Source: Pseudofrancisella aestuarii
GTDB taxonomy: Bacteria > Pseudomonadota > Gammaproteobacteria > Francisellales > Francisellaceae
Direction: 5' to 3'
Assembly: GCF_003574475.2 (NCBI RefSeq)
Contig: NZ_QLIS02000001.1
Span: 737,156-801,155, forward strand
Length of the DNA: 64,000 nt
Below, one piece after another: positions 55,662 through 64,000 of the stretch (its first letter is position 1; each line of letters opens with the position of its first letter). The notes beneath the pieces are model-generated. The model searched no databases. It was not told where the DNA came from and saw nothing but the letters and a program-made list of their open reading frames with translations. Position numbers and translations under genes: made by a program.

Positions 55662-56705
55662 CTACTTTGACAGCTTTTCAGACAAAACTGTAATTATTTG
55701 ATAGTGATCTTCTAGCATTCTATCACACATATTATTTAAAATAATATCTAAAGGAACCCATTTTAATGCCTTTGCATCATCTTGAGCTTTTGTTGCTGGT
55801 AACTCTGATAAACCTTGAAAAACAAATAAGCTTACATGAGTAATAGTTCTTCCTCTTACCGAACGAGCTGGATAATCAAAAACATAAGTACCTTGCCTTG
55901 CTAAAGCTAGTTGATCTCTTGTTAAATCTATAGCTGTTTCTTCATAAAGCTCTCTTATTACCCCTGCTTCTATAAATTCATCATTATCTAAAAACCCTCC
56001 AGGCAATGCCCATAAATCTTTACCAGGATGATTTTTTCTCTGAACAAGAAGTACATTATTATTTATAATAACTAATGCATCTGTAGTAACTAAGACTGGT
56101 TTATATGGTGCTGTAGACCATAACTTTTTATATGCCTCAACATATTCATACTCGTCTTTTAAGAAAATATATTGTTTAGTTTTTAAAAAACTATTCAAAA
56201 AACCATACGTTCCAACACTTGAAAAACTACTTACCATATAATCTTTTAGTATATAGCCTTTATAAAAACTCTCTCTGAAATTAGTAGCATTATAATTTTT
56301 ATAATTATCTACAGAAATATACTCCCATTCTGGAAAACTTTTTAAATAATAACTTGTATCATCTTTTTTATGTCCAACTATAGCTACTGTACTATTTAAA
56401 TTAGTATATTTATTAACATTATCTCTTAGATGCTGTTCCCACTTCTCTTCTTGGTAAAAATAGTCAGCCAAGTGCTCTATATTAACTCTTGATATATCTA
56501 TATTTGCTACTTCTAAATCAGATATTATCATTTGTTTTCGTTGTTCAAATGAAAAAGGATTTTTTATATTTGGAGCACCAAATGAACTTCCAACATTTAT
56601 GATTATTTTATTACTATGAACTAAAGCTTCTTTTATATTATGTAAATGTCCTACATGGAATGGTTGAAACCTTCCAATAAAAACTGAAAGATCATATTTT
56701 TTCAT
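55662..56705 (-). CDS. nadM: Bifunctional NMN adenylyltransferase/Nudix hydrolase
   Basis: This 347-residue fusion has an N-terminal nucleotidyltransferase (GRFQPFHVGH at residues 11-20, with SSFGAPNIKNPFSF for the nucleotide) and a C-terminal Nudix domain whose box (Gly237 to Ile259) matches Gx5Ex7REUxEExGU. Such a NadM-Nudix protein is known from Francisella and cyanobacteria. It converts NMN and ATP to NAD, and the Nudix part cleaves ADP-ribose. AGAGGG lies before the ATG. It is 16 bases from glmU. Confidence 0.95.
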   Translation of the reverse strand: MKKYDLSVFIGRFQPFHVGHLHNIKEALVHSNKIIINVGSSFGAPNIKNPFSFEQRKQMIISDLEVANIDISRVNIEHLADYFYQEEKWEQHLRDNVNKYTNLNSTVAIVGHKKDDTSYYLKSFPEWEYISVDNYKNYNATNFRESFYKGYILKDYMVSSFSSVGTYGFLNSFLKTKQYIFLKDEYEYVEAYKKLWSTAPYKPVLVTTDALVIINNNVLLVQRKNHPGKDLWALPGGFLDNDEFIEAGVIRELYEETAIDLTRDQLALARQGTYVFDYPARSVRGRTITHVSLFVFQGLSELPATKAQDDAKALKWVPLDIILNNMCDRMLEDHYQIITVLSEKLSK

Positions 56706-56713
56706 AATACCCT

Positions 56714-57703
56714 CTAGTTAATTTCATCCACTTTAGCATCACTATTATAAATTTCATTATTATCTGGCGCTGTTGGTTGTATATTATTTATTTCTGAAGC
56801 AGAAGGTTTTGAAGCATCTGTACTACCACTATTATCAATTGATTTATTATATGAATCTAATTGGAAAGAATGTAACTTATCCTTCTTACCTAATCCAAGA
56901 CCTCCTGATAATCCACCTAAACCAGATTTACTAGACTTATCATTTATTTGTGATGTTTGAATTTCATCAGCTTCTGCTTGTAAATCAACATTACTCTCAT
57001 CAAGCTCTTTATTATTCAAACTCTTTCTTATATCTGACAGAAGCTTTGAACTTTCAGTGATATTATCATCTGCTATAGTCTCACCATCACCACTTAAGAC
57101 AACACTCATACTAACAAGGCTTGATAAATTATCAACTTTCCTAGCTTTAATTATGTATATAACGTCTTTTTTTAGAGCTTTTACTTTAATTAAATACCCT
57201 GAGAGCAACTGTTTTTCAGTAGACATTACTTCATACTCATCTGGTTGAGCATGAAAATAATCATCTAATAATTTAAGAGTCACACTTAATGGCTCTCTAA
57301 ATACTAACTTCATATTATTTTTATCATCATAAACAACACTAATTGCAACTTTATATGTCTGTGCTCTAATAATTTTTGCCATATTATATGTGGCAGCAAA
57401 ACTAGGTGGTAGCATATCTCTTTCTGCCTCAGCAACTTGTGATGAAGGAAACTCATTATCTCCATCAGGCATAGTAAATCTAGGCTTAATATCATCGCCA
57501 TTTAATCCGGCAGGAACTTTTAATGGAGGGCTTTCTATAACTTTTCTACGCGCATAATCATATTTTCTATTTCGAAAAGGGGTTCCCTCTATAGTATCTG
57601 TCAAATTTTCATAACTAAAATCTGACTCAACACCATCTCCCGCACAACCATGAAGCGCCATTAAAGGCAATAATAAGAGTAAATATTTTTTTATTTTCTT
57701 CAT
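56714..57703 (-). CDS. bamC: BamC-like (NlpB) outer-membrane lipoprotein
   Basis: This 329-residue lipoprotein has a signal with cysteine at residue 20 (LMALHGC). An unstructured N-terminal region follows that contains ESPPLKVPAGLNGDDIKPRFTMPDG, close to the family sequence near residue 60 of BamC. A domain with LLDDYFHAQPDEYEV and YIIKARKVDNLSSLVSMSVVL follows. The C-terminal 70 residues are Gly-, Ser- and Asn-rich and look disordered. It would assist the BAM complex that inserts barrel proteins, but the match is distant, so I keep an alternative of unassigned lipoprotein. Confidence 0.68.
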   Translation of the reverse strand: MKKIKKYLLLLLPLMALHGCAGDGVESDFSYENLTDTIEGTPFRNRKYDYARRKVIESPPLKVPAGLNGDDIKPRFTMPDGDNEFPSSQVAEAERDMLPPSFAATYNMAKIIRAQTYKVAISVVYDDKNNMKLVFREPLSVTLKLLDDYFHAQPDEYEVMSTEKQLLSGYLIKVKALKKDVIYIIKARKVDNLSSLVSMSVVLSGDGETIADDNITESSKLLSDIRKSLNNKELDESNVDLQAEADEIQTSQINDKSSKSGLGGLSGGLGLGKKDKLHSFQLDSYNKSIDNSGSTDASKPSASEINNIQPTAPDNNEIYNSDAKVDEIN

Positions 57704-57808
57704 CTATTTACTAAACATAAATTACTTAGGCAACATTATAACATAGTGATATACTAATATCTTAGGCTACATAATATATATTTAAATTTTCTACTTAGGA
57801 GACTTTTT

Positions 57809-58657
57809 ATGAAAGAAACCCTTTTTATCTTACTACAACAGCTATTACCTCAGGCAATTTTATCTAGAATCGTTGGGAAAATGGCTGATTGCAAAAATAA
57901 ATTATTAAAAAATTACTTAATAAATTTAGCAATCAAAAAGTTTAATATTAACCTAGATGAAGCAAAAGATAATGATATAGATAACTATAAATCTTTTAAT
58001 GAATTTTTTATTAGAGAACTAAAAGAAGGTATTAGACCATTAAATAATGATTCTAAAATAATTTCATCACCTGCAGATGGTTGTTTAACTCAATTTGGTC
58101 AAATAGTTGATGATACAATTATCCAAGCAAAGAACAAAAACTTTTCTTTAAAGGCTCTTATTGCTAATAGCTCAGAAACTGATTTTAAACAATTTGCAAC
58201 AATTTATCTTTCACCAAGAGACTATCATAGAGTTCATATGCCTATAGATGGTACTCTAACTAAAATGGTTTACGTTCCTGGGAAATTATTCTCAGTAAAT
58301 GAAACTACTGCTAATAATATAGATGGTCTTTTTGCAAAAAATGAAAGATTAGTTTGTTATTTTGATACCAAAATAGGTGAAGTAGCAGTAATCTTTGTTG
58401 GAGCTTTATTAGTCGCTGGCATTGAAACTGTATGGTATGGAAAAATCGCACCAAATTATTATTCATCTACTCAAACATGGTTATATGATAAAGAAAAATA
58501 TAACTTAACTTTTAAAAAAGGAGAACAGTTGGGTTGGTTTAATTTCGGTTCAACTGTAATTATTTTATTACCACAGGACAAATCTAAACTTTCTTTCAAC
58601 TTTTCTGAAGAAAGTTCTATTATAGTTAATCAAGATTTAGCTTTACTAGATTTATAA
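57809..58657 (+). CDS. psd: Phosphatidylserine decarboxylase proenzyme
   Basis: This 282-residue inner-membrane enzyme makes phosphatidylethanolamine. The self-cleavage site is Gly-Ser-Thr at residues 247-249 in NFGSTV, where Ser248 becomes the pyruvoyl group; many members have Leu in place of Phe246. [13 protein letters not shown], at about residue 135-147, is the conserved catalytic region. [16 protein letters not shown] near residue 68-84 is also typical. GGAGAC lies before the ATG. Its end overlaps the convergent small HTH gene by 28 bases. Confidence 0.95.
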   Translation: MKETLFILLQQLLPQAILSRIVGKMADCKNKLLKNYLINLAIKKFNINLDEAKDNDIDNYKSFNEFFIRELKEGIRPLNNDSKIISSPADGCLTQFGQIVDDTIIQAKNKNFSLKALIANSSETDFKQFATIYLSPRDYHRVHMPIDGTLTKMVYVPGKLFSVNETTANNIDGLFAKNERLVCYFDTKIGEVAVIFVGALLVAGIETVWYGKIAPNYYSSTQTWLYDKEKYNLTFKKGEQLGWFNFGSTVIILLPQDKSKLSFNFSEESSIIVNQDLALLDL

Positions 58658-58968
58658 AATTTTAAATTATTTATCCAACTTCTACTAAAAATATTATTTT
58701 TTGTTATGTCGTTCTTTTTACATTGCTTGATATAATCTTGTTCTTTTTTCGTCGAAAGAATATCTTCCTTTCTCTTAATTCTTGGAATTAATTTTATATC
58801 AAATCTTTTTGCCCATTTTCTTATAGTTACATGTTTAAAACCAAGAAATTTCTCAGCATCATAGTAACTAAAACCTCTCTTCTTACAAACAAGAAGGATA
58901 TCTTTTGCAGAACATTTAAATCTATTTCTTATTATCTGTTCAAAATTTCCTGAGTACTGATTTGCCAT
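58630..58968 (-). CDS. Small helix-turn-helix protein
   Basis: This 112-residue protein has a predicted helix-turn-helix at about residues 33-55 ([23 protein letters not shown]), which reads like a homeodomain-like or phage-type recognition unit. A basic region follows (IPRIKRKE). A perfect AGGAGGTG ribosome binding site lies at 58984-58977, which argues strongly that it is translated. Its C-terminal part overlaps the psd 3' end. No family name is certain and the target genes are unknown. Confidence 0.72.
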   Translation of the reverse strand: MANQYSGNFEQIIRNRFKCSAKDILLVCKKRGFSYYDAEKFLGFKHVTIRKWAKRFDIKLIPRIKRKEDILSTKKEQDYIKQCKKNDITKNNIFSRSWINNLKFYKSSKAKS

Positions 58969-59270
58969 CCTGGCACCTCCTATACAACGGTTAAATTAAC
59001 CACTCAAAAATCTCTGTCGCTTCAGTATTACCGTAAAAAAAATTTTTATCAAGCTTTTATACAGCAACACCACCAAGTTCACACCAAACCTGATATGATC
59101 TGATATAACTTCATTATATAAGGCTTAACTTTTACAGTCTTTATTCTTTTTTAAATACCTGCTATTCATTATTTTCAATTTACATCAAACCCTATTGATT
59201 AACTATAACGATTAGAGACAACGACTCTTTTTTGTTATAGTTTATAAATAAATATCATTGAGGAGTTTCT
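58969..59270. promoter_or_regulatory. Intergenic region with a nested inverted repeat before the pirin gene
   Basis: No gene is visible in these 302 bases. CTATAAC (59203-59209) and GTTATAG (59234-59240) form an inverted repeat that encloses a second one, AGAG (59214-59217) and CTCT (59225-59228). The latter is followed by a T run, so either a hairpin terminator or an operator is possible. The repeat ends 31 bases before the pirin start codon. No certain promoter boxes were found. Confidence 0.5.
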
Positions 59271-60122
59271 ATGCTAAAACATATATTAAAACCAAGAAAA
59301 AAGAATATTGGAAATTTCCCTGTTAATAGATTACTTCCATCAGCAAAGCAAAAAATGATTGGGCCTTGGATATTTTTTGATCATTTTGGTCCAGTAGAGC
59401 TTTCAGAAAATAAAGCACTAGACATCCTTCCTCACCCACACATTAATCTTGTCACAGTAACATATCTATTTGATGGAGAGATTGTGCATAGAGATTCTAT
59501 TGGAAGTTTTCAAACTATAAAGCCTGGTGATCTTAATTTAATGGTTGCAGGAAAAGGAATAACTCACTCTGAAAGAGAACCTCTAGAAATACGTAAAAAT
59601 AAAAGATTAATGCACGGATTACAATTTTGGCTAGCTCTACCAAATGAGTTCGAAGAGATTGAACCGGCTTTCTTTCATTATTCAAAAGAGAACCTACCAA
59701 CTTTTGAAGTCAATGATGCTCAAATAAAACTAATTATAGGAACAGCATGGAACAAGTCATCTCCTGTGAAAACCTACTGTGATACTTTATTTGCAAAGAT
59801 AAATATATTAAAAGGTAATAGTCTAACATTACCAAATGAAGAAGAAATAGGAATATATGTTCTTTCAGGAGAGATAGTGATTAACCAAGAGAAAGTAACT
59901 CAACATTCTTTAGGGATCCTAGATAAAGAAAGTACACATATATTAGCAAGTACTGATTGTGATCTTCTTCTTATTGGAGGGGAAAATATTGGTAAAAGAT
60001 TTATTGAATGGAACTTTGTGTCAGGTCGCTCTGAAAGAATTTCTCAAGCAAAAGATGATTGGAAAGCACAACGTTTTAATAAAGTTATTGGAGATGAAGG
60101 TGAATTTATTCCCTTACCTTAA
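59271..60122 (+). CDS. Pirin-family protein
   Basis: This 283-residue bicupin has the pirin N-terminal signature GPWIFFDHFGPVE, then LPHPHINLVTVTYLFDGEIVHRDS with the metal-binding His residues, and MVAGKGITHSERE. Pirins bind Fe and can act as quercetin dioxygenases or stress proteins, and the exact role varies. A C-terminal cupin extends from about residue 165 (KINILKGNSLTLP). Ribosome binding GAGGAG precedes the ATG. Confidence 0.92.
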   Translation: MLKHILKPRKKNIGNFPVNRLLPSAKQKMIGPWIFFDHFGPVELSENKALDILPHPHINLVTVTYLFDGEIVHRDSIGSFQTIKPGDLNLMVAGKGITHSEREPLEIRKNKRLMHGLQFWLALPNEFEEIEPAFFHYSKENLPTFEVNDAQIKLIIGTAWNKSSPVKTYCDTLFAKINILKGNSLTLPNEEEIGIYVLSGEIVINQEKVTQHSLGILDKESTHILASTDCDLLLIGGENIGKRFIEWNFVSGRSERISQAKDDWKAQRFNKVIGDEGEFIPLP

Positions 60123-60198
60123 TTAATCTATTAAATAAACTTCACCTTTTACTAACTAATTACTATAATCTATTCAAAAACATTTTTATAAGAGAAAT

Positions 60199-60855
60199 AT
60201 GGATTTAAACCAACTACTCCTTACTCTTTTAATGGCAGGTATTCCTCTAATATTTGCTATCACACTACATGAAGCTGCTCATGCCTATATTGCTAAATTC
60301 CGTGGAGATATGACAGCATATAACCTTGGGCGAGTCACATTAAATCCAGTACCTCATATAGACTTAATAGGGACTATCATAGTACCGGGGCTACTTTTAT
60401 TATCATCAATGACAGTTGGATTCCCTTTTATTTTTGGATGGGCGAAACCTGTTCCAATAAGTTATAATAATCTAAAAAAACCTAAATTTGACATGGCACT
60501 TGTTGCATTAGCTGGACCTCTAGCTAATTTTATTATGGCTGTAGCATGGGCACTTTTATATAAACATATAACTCTACATCCATATATACAACAAATGGCT
60601 CTTTATGGAATGATTATTAATGTTGTCCTAATGGTACTAAATTTACTGCCCATTCCCCCTCTTGATGGTAGCAGAATAGTCTCAGCGATCCTTCCTCCCG
60701 CAGCAGCCTATAAATACAATGGTATTGAAAGATATGGTTTTTTTATTTTATTAGCCTTAATAATAATTCCTTTTCAAGGGGGTAATTTATTATTTTTCAT
60801 ATTAAACCCTTTTATTAGTTTTACTCTACAAATTATCCAAGCTATTACTTTCTAA
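60199..60855 (+). CDS. Site-2 protease (M50) family membrane metallopeptidase
   Basis: This 218-residue protein has the zinc motif HEAAH at residues 24-28 in the first membrane span. A second motif, NLLPIPPLDGSRI, follows at about residue 148-160 with the metal-binding Asp. About five spans are visible, and no PDZ domain is present, so it is the short YwhC/Rv-type group of site-2 proteases, whose substrates are mostly unknown. Confidence 0.9.
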   Translation: MDLNQLLLTLLMAGIPLIFAITLHEAAHAYIAKFRGDMTAYNLGRVTLNPVPHIDLIGTIIVPGLLLLSSMTVGFPFIFGWAKPVPISYNNLKKPKFDMALVALAGPLANFIMAVAWALLYKHITLHPYIQQMALYGMIINVVLMVLNLLPIPPLDGSRIVSAILPPAAAYKYNGIERYGFFILLALIIIPFQGGNLLFFILNPFISFTLQIIQAITF

Positions 60856-60926
60856 AATTTAATATTTACTATACTGCTATATTTAGTGATATTCTTCTAA
60901 TTAATTAGTCCGATTTTAGATAAAGT

Positions 60927-62342
60927 ATGATTAAAACTTTAAGTCAACAGCCAAAAGGCCTTTGGATTTTTTGTGGGGTGGAAATCTGGGAAAGATTTAG
61001 TTATTACGGCATGCGCGCCTTATTAATCCTTTATCTCACTAGTGAATTTTGGGGTATGAGTGATACTCAAGCATACTTAACCTATGGAAGCTATGTTGCT
61101 TTTGTATATATGACTCCCTTAATTGGTGGCTATATCTCTGATACCTTCCTAGGACATACTACTAGCGTAAAATATGGATGTATATTTATCATGATTGGTC
61201 ATATTTTACTATCAACTCAGCAATCATTTTTCTGGGGGCTTGCCTTTGTTGTCGTTGGAACAGGTTTTTTTAAATCCTCTATGGCTACGAATATAGGCCG
61301 AAATTATAATAACTCAAATGATCATCTAAGAGATAGTGGGTACACATTATTTTATATGGCTGTAAATCTAGGTAGTGGTTTAGCTCTAATAGCTGTACCA
61401 CTTATTGCAAAATACTTCAGTTGGCATGCTGGTTTTGCAACAGCTGCTTTTGGAATGGCTTTAGGATTATTAGTTCTATTTATTGGAGAAGCCAGAAAAA
61501 TAATCCCAAAAGATCAGATCCTAGTATCTAAAAGAACTCATATAATAACTATTATTTCTGCATTAATAGCTGTTTGTATATTTCAATACCTAATATTTAA
61601 TGCAAAAAATACCGCAAATGTTTTATATATAATGACTGCCATTGTATTTATTTATCTAATTTATAAGGCTATAAAAGGTGGTAAAGAATATACTATTCCT
61701 ATTCTAGCTGTATTAAAAGTATCAATTATCGTTATGTTTTTTTGGATACTTTTTGAACAAACAGCAACTAGTGTTTTACTATTTACAGAAAGATTTGTTA
61801 ATTTAAATATTTTCGGCTTTTCAATATCTGCTGCCAATACACATGTCTTTAACAGCTTATTTATTATAATTTTAGCTCCTTTCTTCGCTATTATATGGGG
61901 AAAGTGGAATATCAGTATTTTTAGAAAGATGGGAGCTGGACTAATAATAACAGGATTAGCAATGGGTGCTTTTACTATTAGTGCAAATCTAGCTATTAAA
62001 GGATTTTCTCCATCTCTTCTTTGGATAGTTTTAGGATATATGCTTATTACTATGGGAGAATTATGTTGCAGCCCAACAGGGTTAGCAGCTATAAGCAAAG
62101 TAGCTCCCGCTGATATAGTTGCTTTACTATTTGGAGTATGGGGAATTAAATCCTCTCTCAGTAATTATTTTGCTAGCTATATTGCTACTTTCACAGATGT
62201 CGGTAATATCAAAGATACTTCTTCAATAATTCAAGCTAAAGCTTATTACCATTTATTCTTTAACTTAACAATTACAGCTATAATAATAGGATTAATTATT
62301 CTCATAGTATCTAAACAATTAAAAAGACTTTATAACATTTAA
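60927..62342 (+). CDS. POT-family proton-dependent oligopeptide transporter
   Basis: This 471-residue protein has about 12-14 membrane spans. The first span holds the POT motif EIWERFSYYGMRALLILYL, with ExxERFxYY for proton coupling and peptide binding. GGYISDTFLGHTTSV is a second motif. SATNIGRNY-like sequence (here MATNIGRNYNN) lies before span 5. It imports di- and tripeptides. It is similar to the E. coli DtpA group and fits an amino-acid-requiring organism such as Francisella. Confidence 0.93.
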   Translation: MIKTLSQQPKGLWIFCGVEIWERFSYYGMRALLILYLTSEFWGMSDTQAYLTYGSYVAFVYMTPLIGGYISDTFLGHTTSVKYGCIFIMIGHILLSTQQSFFWGLAFVVVGTGFFKSSMATNIGRNYNNSNDHLRDSGYTLFYMAVNLGSGLALIAVPLIAKYFSWHAGFATAAFGMALGLLVLFIGEARKIIPKDQILVSKRTHIITIISALIAVCIFQYLIFNAKNTANVLYIMTAIVFIYLIYKAIKGGKEYTIPILAVLKVSIIVMFFWILFEQTATSVLLFTERFVNLNIFGFSISAANTHVFNSLFIIILAPFFAIIWGKWNISIFRKMGAGLIITGLAMGAFTISANLAIKGFSPSLLWIVLGYMLITMGELCCSPTGLAAISKVAPADIVALLFGVWGIKSSLSNYFASYIATFTDVGNIKDTSSIIQAKAYYHLFFNLTITAIIIGLIILIVSKQLKRLYNI

Positions 62343-62349
62343 GAGAATA

Positions 62350-63771
62350 TTAATTAAAGCTTTGCATACTATATTTAGGCTCTAAAAATTCATAAATACC
62401 ATCATCAGAACCCTCTCTACCTAAGCCTGACTCTTTAACTCCTCCAAAAGGTGCTGACTCAGTTGAAAGCACACCAAAATTAATTCCAATCATTCCTGCT
62501 TCTATAGCATTTCTAACTCTTTCTATTTGTTTAACATCATTACTGAAAAAATAACTTGCTAACCCATAAGGGGTATTATTTGCTCGAGTAATTGCCTCTT
62601 CTTCAGTTTTGAATGTATAAATACTTACTACAGGTCCAAAAACCTCTTCACAACTTGTTTGCATGTTATCAGTCATTCCATCAATAATTGTCGGCTCAAA
62701 GAAAGTACCTCCTAGCTCATGACTTTTTCCACCAAAAATCACTTTAGCTCCATTATCTAAAGCATTTTTAATATGAGCTTTAACCTTAGTAACTGCTTGA
62801 TCATTTATTAATGGGCCGACTGTGATACCCTCTTCTAGACCATTGCCAATCTTTAATTTAGACACTTCATCAATAAGCGATTTTAAAAATTTAGGCTTTA
62901 TATTTTCTTGAACAAATATTCTATTAGGAGCAATACATACTTGCCCAGCATTCCTAAATTTAGAAGCTAATAAAGCTTTAACAGCAATATCAATATCAGC
63001 TGTATCAAAGACTATAAAAGGTGCATTACCACCAAGTTCTAATGAAACTTTTTTAACATTTTCAGCAGATTGGGACATCAACAGCTTTCCTATACGAGTT
63101 GATCCTGTAAAAGTAATCTTCCTGATATCAATATTAGATGTCATTTCTTTACCTATTTCTTTAGAATCGCCACAAACTACTTGAAATAAATTTTTAGGAA
63201 TACCTGCTTCTTCAGCAAGTATTTTAGCAGCTAACGCTGATAAAGGAGTAAGTTCAGAAGGTTTAACAACCACCGCACACCCTGCTGCAAATGCAGGAGC
63301 TATCTTTCTAGTAATCATAGCCAATGGAAAGTTCCATGGAGCTATCGCTGCTACAACACCAACAGGTTCATAAGTAACTTTTATTTCTGTATTTGGAAAA
63401 GGGCTACTAATTAATTTACCATCTATACGTTTAGCTTTTTCTGCATACCATTCAATAAAACCTGCACTATAATTAACCTCTGCTCTTGCTTCTAGCAAAG
63501 ATTTACCACTTTCAAGAGTAATAATTTGAGCTAAATTATCGATATTTTGAATCAAAAGTTCATACCATTTTCTTAGAATTTTTGATTTCTCTTTTTGTAG
63601 AGATCCATTCCATTCCTTCTGTGTATTTTTAGCTTTTCTTATTGATTCTTTTATTTCTATATTGGTATTGTTAGCTATAGTTGCTAATTTATCTTTATTA
63701 GCTGGATTTAGAACTTCAAATCCTTCCTTTACATTAAATTTTTCAACAACTTTAGTTAATAAAATATTCAT
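62350..63771 (-). CDS. gabD: Succinate-semialdehyde dehydrogenase (aldehyde dehydrogenase family)
   Basis: This 473-residue enzyme uses the ATG at 63771; a GTG at 63795 would add eight residues and cannot be excluded. The catalytic cysteine is Cys279 in NAGQVCIAPNR, the general base is the Glu of LELGGNAPF, and the NAD(P) loop is FTGSTRIGKLLM. IAPWNFPLAMITRKIAPAFAAGCAV and C-terminal GGVKESGLGREGSDDGI are typical of GabD. The enzyme would oxidise succinic semialdehyde to succinate. The gene ends seven bases from the POT gene, convergent with it. Confidence 0.93.
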   Translation of the reverse strand: MNILLTKVVEKFNVKEGFEVLNPANKDKLATIANNTNIEIKESIRKAKNTQKEWNGSLQKEKSKILRKWYELLIQNIDNLAQIITLESGKSLLEARAEVNYSAGFIEWYAEKAKRIDGKLISSPFPNTEIKVTYEPVGVVAAIAPWNFPLAMITRKIAPAFAAGCAVVVKPSELTPLSALAAKILAEEAGIPKNLFQVVCGDSKEIGKEMTSNIDIRKITFTGSTRIGKLLMSQSAENVKKVSLELGGNAPFIVFDTADIDIAVKALLASKFRNAGQVCIAPNRIFVQENIKPKFLKSLIDEVSKLKIGNGLEEGITVGPLINDQAVTKVKAHIKNALDNGAKVIFGGKSHELGGTFFEPTIIDGMTDNMQTSCEEVFGPVVSIYTFKTEEEAITRANNTPYGLASYFFSNDVKQIERVRNAIEAGMIGINFGVLSTESAPFGGVKESGLGREGSDDGIYEFLEPKYSMQSFN

Positions 63772-63894
63772 CTTTATATTCTCATTAATTATCACATATT
63801 TAAATTATACGCTTATATGATAAGAAACAAATTTATTTATAGAAAAAGTTAAAAAGCAAACACAAACAATAGTTTAAGAGCCTTAAAAACGAAG

Positions 63895-63927
63895 AAAGCC
63901 CCGCTAAGAATTACTTAGAGGGGCTTT
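63895..63927 (-). terminator. Rho-independent terminator of an rRNA operon
   Basis: AAAGCCCC...CTAAG and CTTAG...GGGGCTTT form a 13-base-pair stem with one mismatch and a five-base loop (63909-63913). It lies 11 bases after the 5S 3' end on the minus strand. The GC-rich lower stem is unusual for this AT-rich window. Confidence 0.88.
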
Positions 63928-63938
63928 AAATGGAAAAA

Positions 63939-64000
63939 GATGGCGACTACCTACTTTCACCTAGCGAATGCTAGACTATCATCGGCGTGTTATAGTTTCA
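63939..64000 (-). rRNA. rrf: 5S ribosomal RNA, 3' part
   Basis: The minus strand reads the 3' half of a 5S rRNA, beginning TGAAAC and ending near GTCGCCATC; the 5' half is beyond the window. Its sequence aligns without gaps with the isolated 5S at 28959-29075 but differs at about 18 of 62 positions. The terminator downstream and the expected 23S gene beyond the edge indicate a standard rRNA operon transcribed leftward. Confidence 0.93.

Noticed and set aside
1..64000. CRISPR arrays, insertion sequences, tRNA genes and attachment sites
   Set aside because: I saw no spaced repeats, no transposase frames, no cloverleaf-like sequences, and no direct repeats flanking the island within the window.

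Overview
The window is low-GC DNA of a member of the Francisellaceae, best read as Francisella or a close relative such as Allofrancisella. The strongest evidence is the left third. It carries a Francisella pathogenicity island type VI secretion system (T6SS), with an IglC nearly identical in pattern to the F. tularensis protein as I remember it, and with anmK at the island edge. Other Francisella-like traits are the fused NadM-Nudix protein, a single LolF-type permease beside lolD, split glycine decarboxylase subunits, and a cold-shock/bS21 gene pair. I cannot name the species.

Layout. (1) 1-11562, + strand: 3' part of pdpA, then pdpB, iglE, vgrG, iglF, iglG, iglH, dotU, iglI and iglJ, tightly packed. 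(2) 11569-19486, - strand: pdpD, iglA, iglB, iglC and iglD, converging on iglJ with only 6 bp between the stops. The pdpC and pdpE genes that lie at this point in F. tularensis and F. novicida are absent. (3) 19788-21755, +: an unrecognised 655-codon gene, divergent from pdpD and inserted between pdpD and anmK. It is the best candidate here for an undescribed island component or cargo protein. (4) 21745-28870, -: anmK, a START-like/effector-binding protein, three small membrane proteins (two clear tandem paralogues), an EamA exporter, lolD and lolF. (5) 28959-32593, -: an isolated 5S rRNA gene with its own near-consensus promoter, then dnaE. (6) 32763-40014, -: an unknown exported protein, the glycine cleavage operon (gcvT, gcvH, gcvPA, gcvPB) and an amino-acid permease. 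(7) 40198-49339: a TauE-type transporter, an outer-membrane beta-barrel, a lytic transglycosylase, an Asp-box (sialidase-like) protein with a coupled membrane protein, mtnN, parC and a coiled-coil protein. (8) 49341-58657: map, a MazG-like hydrolase, csp-rpsU, a glmU-glmS-unknown-GNAT cluster, nadM-nudix, a BamC-like lipoprotein and psd. (9) 58630-64000: a small HTH protein, a pirin, a site-2 protease homologue, a POT peptide transporter, a succinate-semialdehyde dehydrogenase, and finally the terminator and 3' half of a 5S rRNA that closes an rRNA operon lying beyond the window.

How the parts work together. The T6SS genes encode a membrane complex (PdpB, DotU, IglE), a baseplate (IglD, IglH, IglJ), a contractile sheath (IglA, IglB), an inner tube (IglC), a spike and tip (VgrG, IglG) and likely effectors (PdpA, PdpD, IglF). 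No ClpV gene is present, which fits the known use of ClpB in Francisella. The remainder is largely core housekeeping: cell-wall precursor synthesis, lipoprotein trafficking, one-carbon metabolism, replication, and NAD and phospholipid metabolism. I saw no insertion sequences, CRISPR arrays or tRNA genes.
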